Shown here: positions 18,301 through 26,293 of the stretch, one piece after another
How the letters are laid out: the number at the start of each line of letters is the position of its first letter
How positions within the stretch are numbered: the first letter of the stretch is position 1
NCBI RefSeq assembly: GCF_042680605.1
Contig: NZ_JBHUEE010000010.1
Location: forward strand, 97,779 to 161,778
DNA from: Allobogoriella deserti
Lineage (GTDB): Bacteria > Actinomycetota > Actinomycetes > Actinomycetales > Actinomycetaceae
Direction: 5' to 3'
Length of the DNA stretch: 64,000 nt
Made by a program: the position numbers and the translations under genes
The notes under the pieces: model-generated
What the model saw: only the letters and a program-made list of their open reading frames with translations
Databases searched by the model: none
What the model was told of the DNA's origin: nothing

Positions 18301-21300
18301 ATCGTCCGCGACCGGCTCGGACTCGTCGCCGAGGCCCCGGTGCGGATCGGCGTCGTCCCGCCACCGGAGCGCAACCGGTCACCGGAGGCGCAGGACGACG
18401 AGGTGATCGCGCGACCCGGACGCGAGGTGACCGTCGACGTCCTCGCCAACGACACCGACCCGGACGGCGACCCGCTGTACCTGCCGACCGGCGACCTCGG
18501 CGAGCCGTTCGACCCGGTCGAGGGCGTCGACATCAGCGCGGAGGACGGGGTGCTCAAGATCGTCACCCCGCAGGAGGAGACGAGCTTCACCGTCGCGTAC
18601 CACGTCACCGACGGCCGCGGCGGGCAGGACACCGGCCTGGTGGAGGTGACCGTCTCCGAGGACGCGCCGTTGCAGGCCCCGATCGCGCGCGACGATCTCG
18701 TCCCGGCCGCCGACATCATCGATCACGACACCGTGACGGTCCCGGTGCTGGACAACGACGAGGACCCGGACGGCACCACGGACCAGCTACGGGTGTCCGT
18801 GCCGGACGCGCCCGACGGCGTCTCGGTGGTCAACAACCAGGTCCGCGCCCCGGTCGAGGCCGAACGACGCGTCCTGACCTACCAGATCGAGGACCAGGAC
18901 GGGAACGTCGCCTACGCGTTCATCGACATCCCGGGAGTCGAGGACACCGGCCCGGTCCTGCGCACCGACGCCCCGCCGGTCGAGGTGCGCACCGGCGAGC
19001 GGGTCGAACTGGCTCTCGAGGACTACGTGGTCAGCCCCAGCGGCGGCGACGTGCGCCTTACGGACTCCTCCGGGGTCACCGCCACGAACTCCAACGGCGA
19101 CGCGCCGGTGGTGGACGCGACCACGCTGCAGTTCACCTCGGCGGCCGGCTACTCCGGCCCGGCCGCGCTGACGTTCGAGGTCACCGACGGTGAGTCCGCC
19201 GAGGAGGGCCTCAGCTCGGTGCTGACGCTGCCGATCACGGTGCTGCCGGACGGCGACAACACCCCGCCCACCTTCGAGGGCGGCAGTGTGGAGGTCGCTC
19301 CGGGCGAGGAGCCGGTGGTGCTGAACCTGCGGAATCTGGTGCAGGACCCGGACACCGCCGACTTCAACCAGCTCGCCTACGAGGTCACCGACATCCCCGA
19401 CGGGCTGGACGTCGAGCTCGACGGGCCGTACCTCTCGGTCTCCGCCGCCACCGACACCCCGGCCGATACCGAGCACGACATCGGGATCACGGTCGCCGAC
19501 CCGGTCAACGACCCGGTGCCCGGCACCGTCGTCGCCAGCGTCGTTCCCTCGAACCGCCCGCTGCCCGGCGTGCAGGACCGTGACCTCGGCACGCTCGAAC
19601 AGGGTGAGTCGGTCACTGTCCCCGTCCTGGACGGCGCCTACAACCCGTTCCCCGGCGAACCGATGGAGGTCGTCTCGGCGCAGACCGAGACGGGCACCGT
19701 CGACGCGACCACGGACGGTGACTCGGTGACCGTCACGCCCGGTGAGGACTTCGTCGGCCGCGGCGTCGTCGCGTTCACCGTCATGGACGCCACCGGCGAC
19801 GCCCGCCGCCAGGTCGAGGGCCGGCTCACGATGAACGTCATCGGCGTCCCGGAGCGGCCCACCCCGCCGCGCGTCGAGGAGGTCGGTGACCGGGAGGTCG
19901 TCCTGAACTGGACCGCTCCGGGGAACAACGGCGCGCCGATCACGGGCTACACCGTCGAGGCGTCCGACGGATCGACGACCCAGTGCCCGACGACGACATG
20001 CACGATCGGCGGCCTGACGAACAACGTCGAGTACACCTTCACCGTGACCGCCACCAACTCGGTCGGCGACTCCGAACCCTCGGGGTCGTCCGCCACCGCG
20101 CGGCCCGACGTCAAGCCCGAGGCGCCGCAACCGCCGACTCTGACGTTCGGAGACCAGCAGCTCGAGATCGAGTGGAACCAGCCGCACTCGGACGGCTCCC
20201 CGGTGGAGTCCTACGACCTGATGATCTCGCCCTCGGCCGGTGGTGGTCAGGTCAACGTCTCCGGTACGAGCTACACCTGGACCGGGCTGGAGAACGGGCA
20301 GGAGTACCGGGTGCAGGTCCGTGCGCGGAACCAGGCGCCGGATCCCTCGGACTGGTCCGGATGGTCCCAGGGTGAGGTCCCGGCCGGGCCGCCGGCCAGG
20401 CCCGCCGCGCCGCAGGTCCAGCGGGTGGACGACCCGGTCGCCGAACAGATCACCGGCTCGTGGCAGCCGCCGAACAACAACGGGGACGCCATCTCGGAGT
20501 ACCGCGTGACGATCCAGCGGGACGGAGCACGGTTCAAGCAGTTCACGACGTCGGACACCTCCTTCCAGGAGGACGCGCCCGCCGGTTCGGACTACACGGT
20601 GTCCGTGGCGGCCCGGAACAAGGCCGGCTGGGGCGAGACGTCCTCGCAGTCGCAGTCCGTCCGCTCGTTCGCCCGGCCGTCGCAACCGGGCCAACCGACG
20701 GCCACCGCGACCGGGGACTCCGGTGAGGTCCAGCTCGAGTTCCGCAACTCGCAGCCGAACGGTGACACGATCCGCGGCTACCAGGTCTCGATCAACGGTG
20801 GCGGGTGGCAGTCGCTCCGCTCGGACCGGACCGTCCAGGGCCTGAGCAACGGCAGCCAGTACACCTTCCGGGTGCGTGCCATGAACAGCTACGCGTCCCC
20901 GCCGTCCCAGGCCTCCGGTGCGGCGGTTCCGTACGGCGACATGGGCAGTGCGAGCCTGAACGCGAGCCGCACCCAGGACCGCGAGGTGACGTTCTCCTGG
21001 TCGCTTCCGGATGGGAACGGCCGGGACGTCGAGAGTCAGCAGATCCGCTACCGGACCAACGGTGGCAGCTGGAGCGGATGGTCCAACATCAACCGCCAGG
21101 GGAGCTCGACCCAGGGTGGGGAGTACAGCACCACCTACGAGGCCGAGGTCCGCGTGGTCCGCGAGGACGGGCAGCAACGGACGGCCCAGGCCAGCGAACG
21201 CACCGTCAACCCGCCGCCACCGCCCGATCCGTCGGTCACGCTCGTGCGGGACCGCGACGGCTACCACCCGCCCGGTGACCCGGACGGCACGTGCACGCAC

Positions 21301-21528
21301 TCCTCGTGCGCCTACATCGACTTCAGGTACAGCGATCTCCCGGCCGGGAACTACCGGATCGAGATCCACGCGAGCCAGACCACGGAGGGCAACCCCTGGC
21401 GGACGTACAACGCGCACCTGAGCGGTGACGGCCGATGGAACAGCACCGCGTACCGCGGTAACCCGGGTGAGCGGGTCACCGTCCGGATCTCCGGTCCGGC
21501 GAGCGCGTCCGACACCGTGACCTGGTGA
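15325..21528 (+). CDS. Giant membrane-anchored Ig-like/fibronectin type III repeat protein
   Basis: 2,067 residues from GTG 15325, chosen for the GGGGGGA ribosome site 8 bases upstream; GTG 15286 is an alternative. A basic N-terminus and one signal anchor (LIGGGVLGILTGGVIAASLL) come first. About 400 residues with a repetitive beta-propeller-like character follow. Next are about eight Ig/cadherin-like repeats carrying the calcium-binding-like signature LANDxDPDGD (for example EVLANDSDPDGDLL, DVLANDTDPDGDPL), and then five Fn3 domains ending near residue 1990. The C-terminus is a small Trp/Cys-containing domain (CTHSSCAYIDF). It is likely a long extracellular stalk or adhesin. It heads the moxR–DUF58–transglutaminase run, an arrangement I recognise from other Micrococcales. 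Confidence 0.88.
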   Translation: MRRLRTREKAAQPRATGRAAERRRRNRRRLIGGGVLGILTGGVIAASLLYDGTATADVELHDGGVWVSNGSETRVGRVNYPVQQLDGSVTSTSQEIDVLQHGSQVLSVDSGANLLNVVDPATVSMTDGAVTLPSQHDVEMGGGVVAVLDVASGQVRTAPFSGLGLLASEDAEPQASLGGDAAVAVGRDGTTYGVSTDDGTVTTIPKGTEQRQAEAAQAAEDGEDGEQVEPVELETADLGLAPRLFEEAETQVSVVGSTPVVLVRTAEDELWLARPDAEPVNLTGLELDVSEVRLQEVSAEQDDVILTTRDALVHVPLDGDDPSVVRAPAAGSPATPLVVSGCVHAAWAGSESTYLQQCGDGAPTEAAIPDTVDDSELEFRTNHGLVVLNDTLTGTVYLVNEAMTIVENWDDVTPPESTKEEEEESQQDITDQLPLDREAENRDPIAEDDTFGVRPGSTTVLEVLANDSDPDGDLLTIDSVDGFPESVGEVRTVMGGRALQVSVPEDASGGGSFSYTVDDGREGSDDATVSLSVVPESQNSPPEQVRDTRMTIASGATGSVNILQDMQDPDGDELVVLGAEGPEDDTVRYTPDGSIEFVDSGVEAGAKQIEVTVSDGRESTTAVVDVDVRSEGDLPPIPVYDYVKASTGEEVVVEPLENDTDPSGEPLRLADVRAENGDGTITPDYDAGTFRFSAERAGSYYLTYAVVNDTGKDASGLIRVEVTDPEDGPPVAVQDTALLPNGGNVLVDVLANDEDPSGRLLAVQQVDVPPESGLVVSVLEHRILKISSQQALSTPVRLTYTVSNGEQSADGQVVVMPVASDSASQPPVAENDTATVRAGDFVTIPVLQNDSHPAGLEFELDHELVDEPDAGLFFVSGDTLRYRAPEQPQQVEVVYRIVDEAGNEASARVTVHVQANTENNSAPQPEPVDTRAFSGERIRVQVPLFGIDPDGDSVQLLGTGDAPELGRIVEVGPGYFDYEAYGDQHGTDEFTYIVRDRLGLVAEAPVRIGVVPPPERNRSPEAQDDEVIARPGREVTVDVLANDTDPDGDPLYLPTGDLGEPFDPVEGVDISAEDGVLKIVTPQEETSFTVAYHVTDGRGGQDTGLVEVTVSEDAPLQAPIARDDLVPAADIIDHDTVTVPVLDNDEDPDGTTDQLRVSVPDAPDGVSVVNNQVRAPVEAERRVLTYQIEDQDGNVAYAFIDIPGVEDTGPVLRTDAPPVEVRTGERVELALEDYVVSPSGGDVRLTDSSGVTATNSNGDAPVVDATTLQFTSAAGYSGPAALTFEVTDGESAEEGLSSVLTLPITVLPDGDNTPPTFEGGSVEVAPGEEPVVLNLRNLVQDPDTADFNQLAYEVTDIPDGLDVELDGPYLSVSAATDTPADTEHDIGITVADPVNDPVPGTVVASVVPSNRPLPGVQDRDLGTLEQGESVTVPVLDGAYNPFPGEPMEVVSAQTETGTVDATTDGDSVTVTPGEDFVGRGVVAFTVMDATGDARRQVEGRLTMNVIGVPERPTPPRVEEVGDREVVLNWTAPGNNGAPITGYTVEASDGSTTQCPTTTCTIGGLTNNVEYTFTVTATNSVGDSEPSGSSATARPDVKPEAPQPPTLTFGDQQLEIEWNQPHSDGSPVESYDLMISPSAGGGQVNVSGTSYTWTGLENGQEYRVQVRARNQAPDPSDWSGWSQGEVPAGPPARPAAPQVQRVDDPVAEQITGSWQPPNNNGDAISEYRVTIQRDGARFKQFTTSDTSFQEDAPAGSDYTVSVAARNKAGWGETSSQSQSVRSFARPSQPGQPTATATGDSGEVQLEFRNSQPNGDTIRGYQVSINGGGWQSLRSDRTVQGLSNGSQYTFRVRAMNSYASPPSQASGAAVPYGDMGSASLNASRTQDREVTFSWSLPDGNGRDVESQQIRYRTNGGSWSGWSNINRQGSSTQGGEYSTTYEAEVRVVREDGQQRTAQASERTVNPPPPPDPSVTLVRDRDGYHPPGDPDGTCTHSSCAYIDFRYSDLPAGNYRIEIHASQTTEGNPWRTYNAHLSGDGRWNSTAYRGNPGERVTVRISGPASASDTVTW

Positions 21529-21574
21529 GCCCTGACCGACCGCCCATCACCCGAGGAACGAGGCAGCAATCCAG

Positions 21575-22576
21575 ATGACTACCCCGACCGCCCAGACCAC
21601 CGAGGTCATGACCCAGGAGCAGGCCTCCTGGTTCGCCGACACCTTCACCCGGATCGTCGGCAACGTCTCCGCCGCCGTCCTCGGCAAGGAGAACGTGGTG
21701 CGGCTGGTCGTCACCACGTTGCTCTCGGGTGGGCACCTGTTGCTGGAGGACTACCCGGGCACCGGTAAGACCCAGCTCGCCCGGGCGCTCGGCCAGACGT
21801 TGCAGGCCACCTCGAGCCGCATCCAGTTCACCCCGGACCTGCTGCCCTCGGACGTCACGGGCGTGTCGATCTTCGATCCGAAGGCCCAGACGTTCGAGTT
21901 CCACGAGGGCCCGGTCTTCGCCAACGTCGTCCTCGCCGACGAGATCAACCGCGCCTCGCCCAAGACGCAGTCCGCCCTGCTCGAGGTCATGGAGGAGGGC
22001 CGGGTCACGGTCGACGGCGTGACCCACCAGGTGGCCAAGCCGTTCATCGTGCTCGCGACGCAGAACCCGATCGAGCAGGCCGGCACCTACAAGCTGCCGG
22101 AGGCGCAGCTCGACCGGTTCCTCATGAAGACCTCCGTCGGGTACCCGGACCAGGCCGCGACCGTAGAGATCCTGCACGGTTCGGCCCAGCGGGACCGGGC
22201 GGGAGCGCTGCAGCCGGTCATCACCGGCCAGGCCGTCTCGGACATGGTCCGTCTCGCCGACGGCGTCCACGTGGACCCCTCTGTGCTCGAGTACGTCTCG
22301 ACCATCGTCGCCGAGACCCGGCGCGCCCCTGGCGTCGTCCTCGGTGTCTCGGTGCGCGGTGCCCTCTCTCTCGTGCGGGCCACCAAGACGTGGGCGGCCG
22401 CGCACGGACGCAACTACGTCATCCCGGACGACGTCCAGGAGCTCGCCGAGCCCGTGCTGGCGCACCGGCTCGTGCTGGAGGCCGAGGCCGAGTTCGAGGG
22501 CGCCACCGCGCCCGACGCGCTGGCGACGGTGCTCTCCGACGTGCCGCCGCCGACCATGCGAGCCGCCGGCGCATGA
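21575..22576 (+). CDS. MoxR family AAA+ ATPase
   Basis: 333 residues. Walker A is DYPGTGKTQLARALG and Walker B is VVLADEINRASPKTQSALLEVM, followed by sensor 1 FIVLATQNPIEQAGTYKLPEAQLDRF. These are the MoxR signatures. MoxR ATPases act as chaperones or regulators for membrane partners, usually encoded beside a DUF58 protein, as here (4-bp ATGA overlap with the next gene). It probably remodels or activates the envelope complex made by its neighbours. Confidence 0.95.
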   Translation: MTTPTAQTTEVMTQEQASWFADTFTRIVGNVSAAVLGKENVVRLVVTTLLSGGHLLLEDYPGTGKTQLARALGQTLQATSSRIQFTPDLLPSDVTGVSIFDPKAQTFEFHEGPVFANVVLADEINRASPKTQSALLEVMEEGRVTVDGVTHQVAKPFIVLATQNPIEQAGTYKLPEAQLDRFLMKTSVGYPDQAATVEILHGSAQRDRAGALQPVITGQAVSDMVRLADGVHVDPSVLEYVSTIVAETRRAPGVVLGVSVRGALSLVRATKTWAAAHGRNYVIPDDVQELAEPVLAHRLVLEAEAEFEGATAPDALATVLSDVPPPTMRAAGA

Positions 22577-23865
22577 CGCAGGAGACCACCGGCAGGGAGA
22601 CGACGGGGCGGATCAGCTCGACCTCGCGCACCAGTTTCACCCAGCGCCTGTCCACGATCCCGGGCGCGCAGGAGGCGTTGGAACGCACCCGCGTGCCGCG
22701 GCAGCTCATCAGCGGGGCGTTGCGCTGGGTCGCCGTCGTCGGCTGGGTGGTGCTGTTCACCGGCGCGCTGTGCTGGTACGCCGGGCGGCGGCTCGGGTGG
22801 CTGGAGCTGGCCGTGGCCGGCGTCGCGCTCGTGGCCGTGTTCGTGGCCGCTCTGGTGTTCACCCTCGGACGCCAGCCCTACGCCGTCGACCTGCGGCTGT
22901 CCGACCGGCGCGTCGCGGTCGGGGACCGGGCGATGGCCGGCATCGTGGTCCGGAACACCTCCCACCACCGCGTGATGCCCGCCCGGATCGAGATGCCGGT
23001 CGGGGCCGCGGAGGTCACCTTCGCGCTGCCGGCACTCTCCGGTGGCGCCGAACACGAGGAGCTCTTCGCCATCCCGACCTCCCGCCGGGCTGTCATCGAC
23101 GTCGGACCGGTGCGGTCGGTCCGCGGCGACCCGCTCGGCCTGGTCCGCCGCGCGATGACCTGGACCGAGGTGGAAGAGCTGTTCGTCCACCCGCGCACCG
23201 TCCGCCTCGCCTCATCCGCGGCCGGATTCCTGCACGACCTCGAGGGGCAGACCACCCGGGACATCACCCCCTCCGACCTCGCCTTCCACGCGCTGCGGGA
23301 GTACATCCCGGGGGACGACCGGCGACACATCCACTGGCGCTCGACCGCCCGCACCGGCACCCTCATGGTCCGCCAGTTCGAGGAGACCCGCCGCTCGCAC
23401 ATCGTCGTCGCCCTCAGCCGCAACCGCGCCGACTACTACGACGACGAGGAGCTGGAGACCGCGATCTCCGCGGCGGGGTCCCTCGGTCTGCAGGCGTTCG
23501 CGGAAGAGAAGGACCTCACCGTCCTGACCAGTCATGAGCGGCTCACGGCGCTGTCCCGGCGGCAACTGCTGGACGAGCTCACCCGGCTCGAGCCCGGAGC
23601 CGGTACGCAGAGCGTGATCTCGATGGCGCAGACGGTCAGCAGCGAGATCGAGCACGCCTCCCTGGCCATCCTCGTCTGCGGATCGGCCGTCACCGCGCAC
23701 GACCTGCGCGCCGCCGGAGCCGTGCTGCCCATCGGGGTCCGCGCGCTGGCCATCCGCGCCGACGGCGACGCCACGCCCGGGGTCTCGACCGTCGGCGTCG
23801 TCACCGTCGTGACCGTCCCGACGCTGGACGATCTGCCCCACTCGCTACGGAAGGCGATGCGGTGA
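22573..23865 (+). CDS. DUF58 domain membrane protein
   Basis: 430 residues from the ATG overlapping the moxR stop. Two N-terminal membrane helices (about 45-100) are followed by a beta-rich part (RRVAVGDRAMAGIVVRNTS). The DUF58 core then has DVGPVRSVRGDPLGLVRR and the family signature LREYIPGDDRRHIHWRSTARTGTLMVRQFE, followed by a vWA-like C-terminal fold. DUF58 proteins pair with MoxR and transglutaminase-fold proteins, exactly as in this operon. The biochemical role is unsettled. Confidence 0.93.
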   Translation: MTQETTGRETTGRISSTSRTSFTQRLSTIPGAQEALERTRVPRQLISGALRWVAVVGWVVLFTGALCWYAGRRLGWLELAVAGVALVAVFVAALVFTLGRQPYAVDLRLSDRRVAVGDRAMAGIVVRNTSHHRVMPARIEMPVGAAEVTFALPALSGGAEHEELFAIPTSRRAVIDVGPVRSVRGDPLGLVRRAMTWTEVEELFVHPRTVRLASSAAGFLHDLEGQTTRDITPSDLAFHALREYIPGDDRRHIHWRSTARTGTLMVRQFEETRRSHIVVALSRNRADYYDDEELETAISAAGSLGLQAFAEEKDLTVLTSHERLTALSRRQLLDELTRLEPGAGTQSVISMAQTVSSEIEHASLAILVCGSAVTAHDLRAAGAVLPIGVRALAIRADGDATPGVSTVGVVTVVTVPTLDDLPHSLRKAMR

Positions 23866-26174
23866 CAGAGACGTCCTCGTCCGAGCGGACCGGCGGGCTG
23901 ACCGACCTCATCGCGCGACGCTGGGTCGACATCGCCGTCGTCACCCTCCTCGTGGTGGTGGCGCACACCCCGCTCCTTCCCGTCTTCGGCACGATCCGGC
24001 TGCCGATCGCGGTCGTCGCCGCCGCGTTGCTCGGGACCGTCGTCGCGACGGTCGGTGCCGCCCGGCGGTGGGGACCCATCCCGGTCCTCGCGGCGCTGCT
24101 CACCGGGTTCGTCGCGTTCTCGGCCCTGGGTGCACCCACCACCGCCCTGGCCGGAGCCGTCCCCACACCCGAGACGCTCGGCGCCGTCGGCCGCGGGGTG
24201 GTCACGTCATGGAAGGACATCGTCACGATCCTTCCGCCGCTGGGTGCCGGCCGGAACATGCTCACCGCCCCGTATCTCATCGCGCTGGTGGCCTCGTGCG
24301 TCGCGGTGACGTTGGCGCTGCGGACGCGGTGGCCCGCCCTCGCGCTGATCCCGCCGCTCCTGGTGCTGGCCGGCTCGATCCTCATGGGCACCGCCGACGT
24401 CTCGACGTCGATCCCGCTCGGTCTCGGCATGACCGGCGTCGGCCTGGTCTGGGGGAGCTGGCGGAGCGGCCGGTTGCACACCAACCGGTGGCCCGGCGTC
24501 GCGGTCCTCGTCGTGGTCGGTCTGGTCGCGGGCACCGGTGCCGGCGTCCTGGCGCCGCCGCAGGGCCGCCTCGTGCTGCGCGAGCACGTCGACCCGCCGC
24601 CCGACCTGCACGACTATCCCAGCCCGCTCGCCGGTTTCCGCCAGTACGTCAAAGATCACCGAGAGGACACGATCCTGACGGTCGACGGGCTTCCGGACGG
24701 TGCCCTCGTGCGGCTGGCGACGCTGGACGAGTACGACGGCACCGCCTGGATGGCGGCCGATCCCGAGACGGGTACGGGGCAGTACCAGCGCATCGGCGAC
24801 CGGATCGAGCCCACGCTGCCGGAGGACGGACTCCATACCGTGCGGCTCACGGTCGGCGACTACGCCAACGTGTGGGTCCCGATGGTCGGCAAGCCCTACG
24901 ACCTGGACTTCACCGGGCAGCGCGCCGACGAGCTCGCCCGCGGGCTGTACGTCAACCGGGCGACCGAGACCGGCCTGAGCACGCCGGGGTTGCGTGGGGG
25001 CGACCGCTACGAGCTCCTCGCCGGTGTGCCGCAGATCCCGAACGACACCGCGCTCGAGGGCGCGCCACTGGCGGACGTGAGCCAACCCGAGGTGGCCTTT
25101 CCCGACGTCGTCGCGACCACGGGCCAGCGGATGGCCGGGGACGCGTCGACACCGATCGGACGCATCCGCGCCGTCGAGCAGGCACTGCAGCAGGGGTACT
25201 TCTCGCACGGGCTCGAGGGGGAGACGCCCTCGCTCGCCGGGCACGGCGCCGCGCGGCTCGACTCGCTGCTCGGCGGCGACGACCCGATGGTGGGCGATGA
25301 GGAGCAGTACGCCGCAGCGATGGGCCTGATCCTGAGGTCCCTGTCGATCCCGGCGCGGGTGGTCATGGGGTTCGAGGCGCCGCAACAGCGTGGCGACGGT
25401 CCGGTTGAGCTGACCGGGGACGAGGTCAGCGCGTGGGTCGAGGTCCCGTTCGAGGGGCACGGCTGGGTGCCGTTCTACCCGACGCCGGACGAGGACCGCA
25501 TCTGGCAGGACGAGGAGACCGTCCCGGAGTCGATCCCGCAGCCGCAGGTGCTCCAGCCGCCGCCACCGGCGCAGGAGCCGCCGGACGCCCCGCCCTCGGA
25601 CCGGCAGGACGTCGACATCGACGACGACGACGTCCGCGAGGACGATCCGCTCTCGTTGGCGGCGTGGATCGCGATCGGAGCCGGCGGACTGCTGCTTGTG
25701 CTGCTCCTCCCGCTGCTCATGATCGTCCTCCTCAAGGTCCGGCGGCGCCGACGCCGACGGTTCAGCGGGGCGCCGGCCGCGCGGCTCGCGGGTGGCTGGG
25801 ACGAGGTCCTCGACGTCGGCACCGATCTCGGTGTGACGGTCTCCCCGACGGCGACCCGGCGCCAGGCCGCCGGTCAGCTCGTCGCCGGTCTTGCTGCTCC
25901 AGCCACCGGGCGACGCCGGCAGCCGCCACCGGTGGACATCGCGCCGGCCCGGACCCAGGATCTGGCATCGTCGGCCGACGCCGGCACCTTCGGCCCCGGC
26001 GCGCCCGACGAGTCCGCCGCAGCGAGGTTCTGGGACGACGTCGAGACCTCCCTGGGCAGTCTGCGTACCGCCGTCGGGCGCCGGCGATGGTGGCGAGCAC
26101 GTGTCTCCACCCGCTCCCTGGGCCGCTCCCGCCGCGGTGACCGGCGGAGCGCACGGCGGCGAGGCCGCGGCTGA
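23862..26174 (+). CDS. Transglutaminase-fold membrane protein, probably not catalytic
   Basis: 770 residues from GTG, overlapping DUF58 by GTGA. Six or so N-terminal membrane helices (about 25-230) precede an extracellular transglutaminase-like domain (about 250-560) and one C-terminal helix (SLAAWIAIGAGGLLLVLLLP), with a basic cytoplasmic tail. In the core, the position normally holding the catalytic Cys reads GDEEQYAAAMGLILRS, and the catalytic His position reads DEVSAWVEVPFEGHGWVPF. Both catalytic residues therefore appear to be missing, which I believe is common in the actinobacterial branch. It may be a structural or binding partner in the MoxR/DUF58 complex. Confidence 0.87.
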   Translation: MTETSSSERTGGLTDLIARRWVDIAVVTLLVVVAHTPLLPVFGTIRLPIAVVAAALLGTVVATVGAARRWGPIPVLAALLTGFVAFSALGAPTTALAGAVPTPETLGAVGRGVVTSWKDIVTILPPLGAGRNMLTAPYLIALVASCVAVTLALRTRWPALALIPPLLVLAGSILMGTADVSTSIPLGLGMTGVGLVWGSWRSGRLHTNRWPGVAVLVVVGLVAGTGAGVLAPPQGRLVLREHVDPPPDLHDYPSPLAGFRQYVKDHREDTILTVDGLPDGALVRLATLDEYDGTAWMAADPETGTGQYQRIGDRIEPTLPEDGLHTVRLTVGDYANVWVPMVGKPYDLDFTGQRADELARGLYVNRATETGLSTPGLRGGDRYELLAGVPQIPNDTALEGAPLADVSQPEVAFPDVVATTGQRMAGDASTPIGRIRAVEQALQQGYFSHGLEGETPSLAGHGAARLDSLLGGDDPMVGDEEQYAAAMGLILRSLSIPARVVMGFEAPQQRGDGPVELTGDEVSAWVEVPFEGHGWVPFYPTPDEDRIWQDEETVPESIPQPQVLQPPPPAQEPPDAPPSDRQDVDIDDDDVREDDPLSLAAWIAIGAGGLLLVLLLPLLMIVLLKVRRRRRRRFSGAPAARLAGGWDEVLDVGTDLGVTVSPTATRRQAAGQLVAGLAAPATGRRRQPPPVDIAPARTQDLASSADAGTFGPGAPDESAAARFWDDVETSLGSLRTAVGRRRWWRARVSTRSLGRSRRGDRRSARRRGRG

Positions 26175-26293
26175 CCGGGAGCCATGGGCCCGGCGACGTG
26201 GGGAGTTGTCCCCATGCGTGGTGGGCGACAGGCGAGTGCCACGACCGGTAGGAAAGAGATGCGGGGCCGCCGCCACAACCGAGGAGGGGAAGG

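Noticed and set aside
18787..21417. 876-residue antisense frame opposite the Fn3 part
   Set aside because: Same reason; no ribosome site, no recognisable domain, and the plus strand is unmistakably coding.
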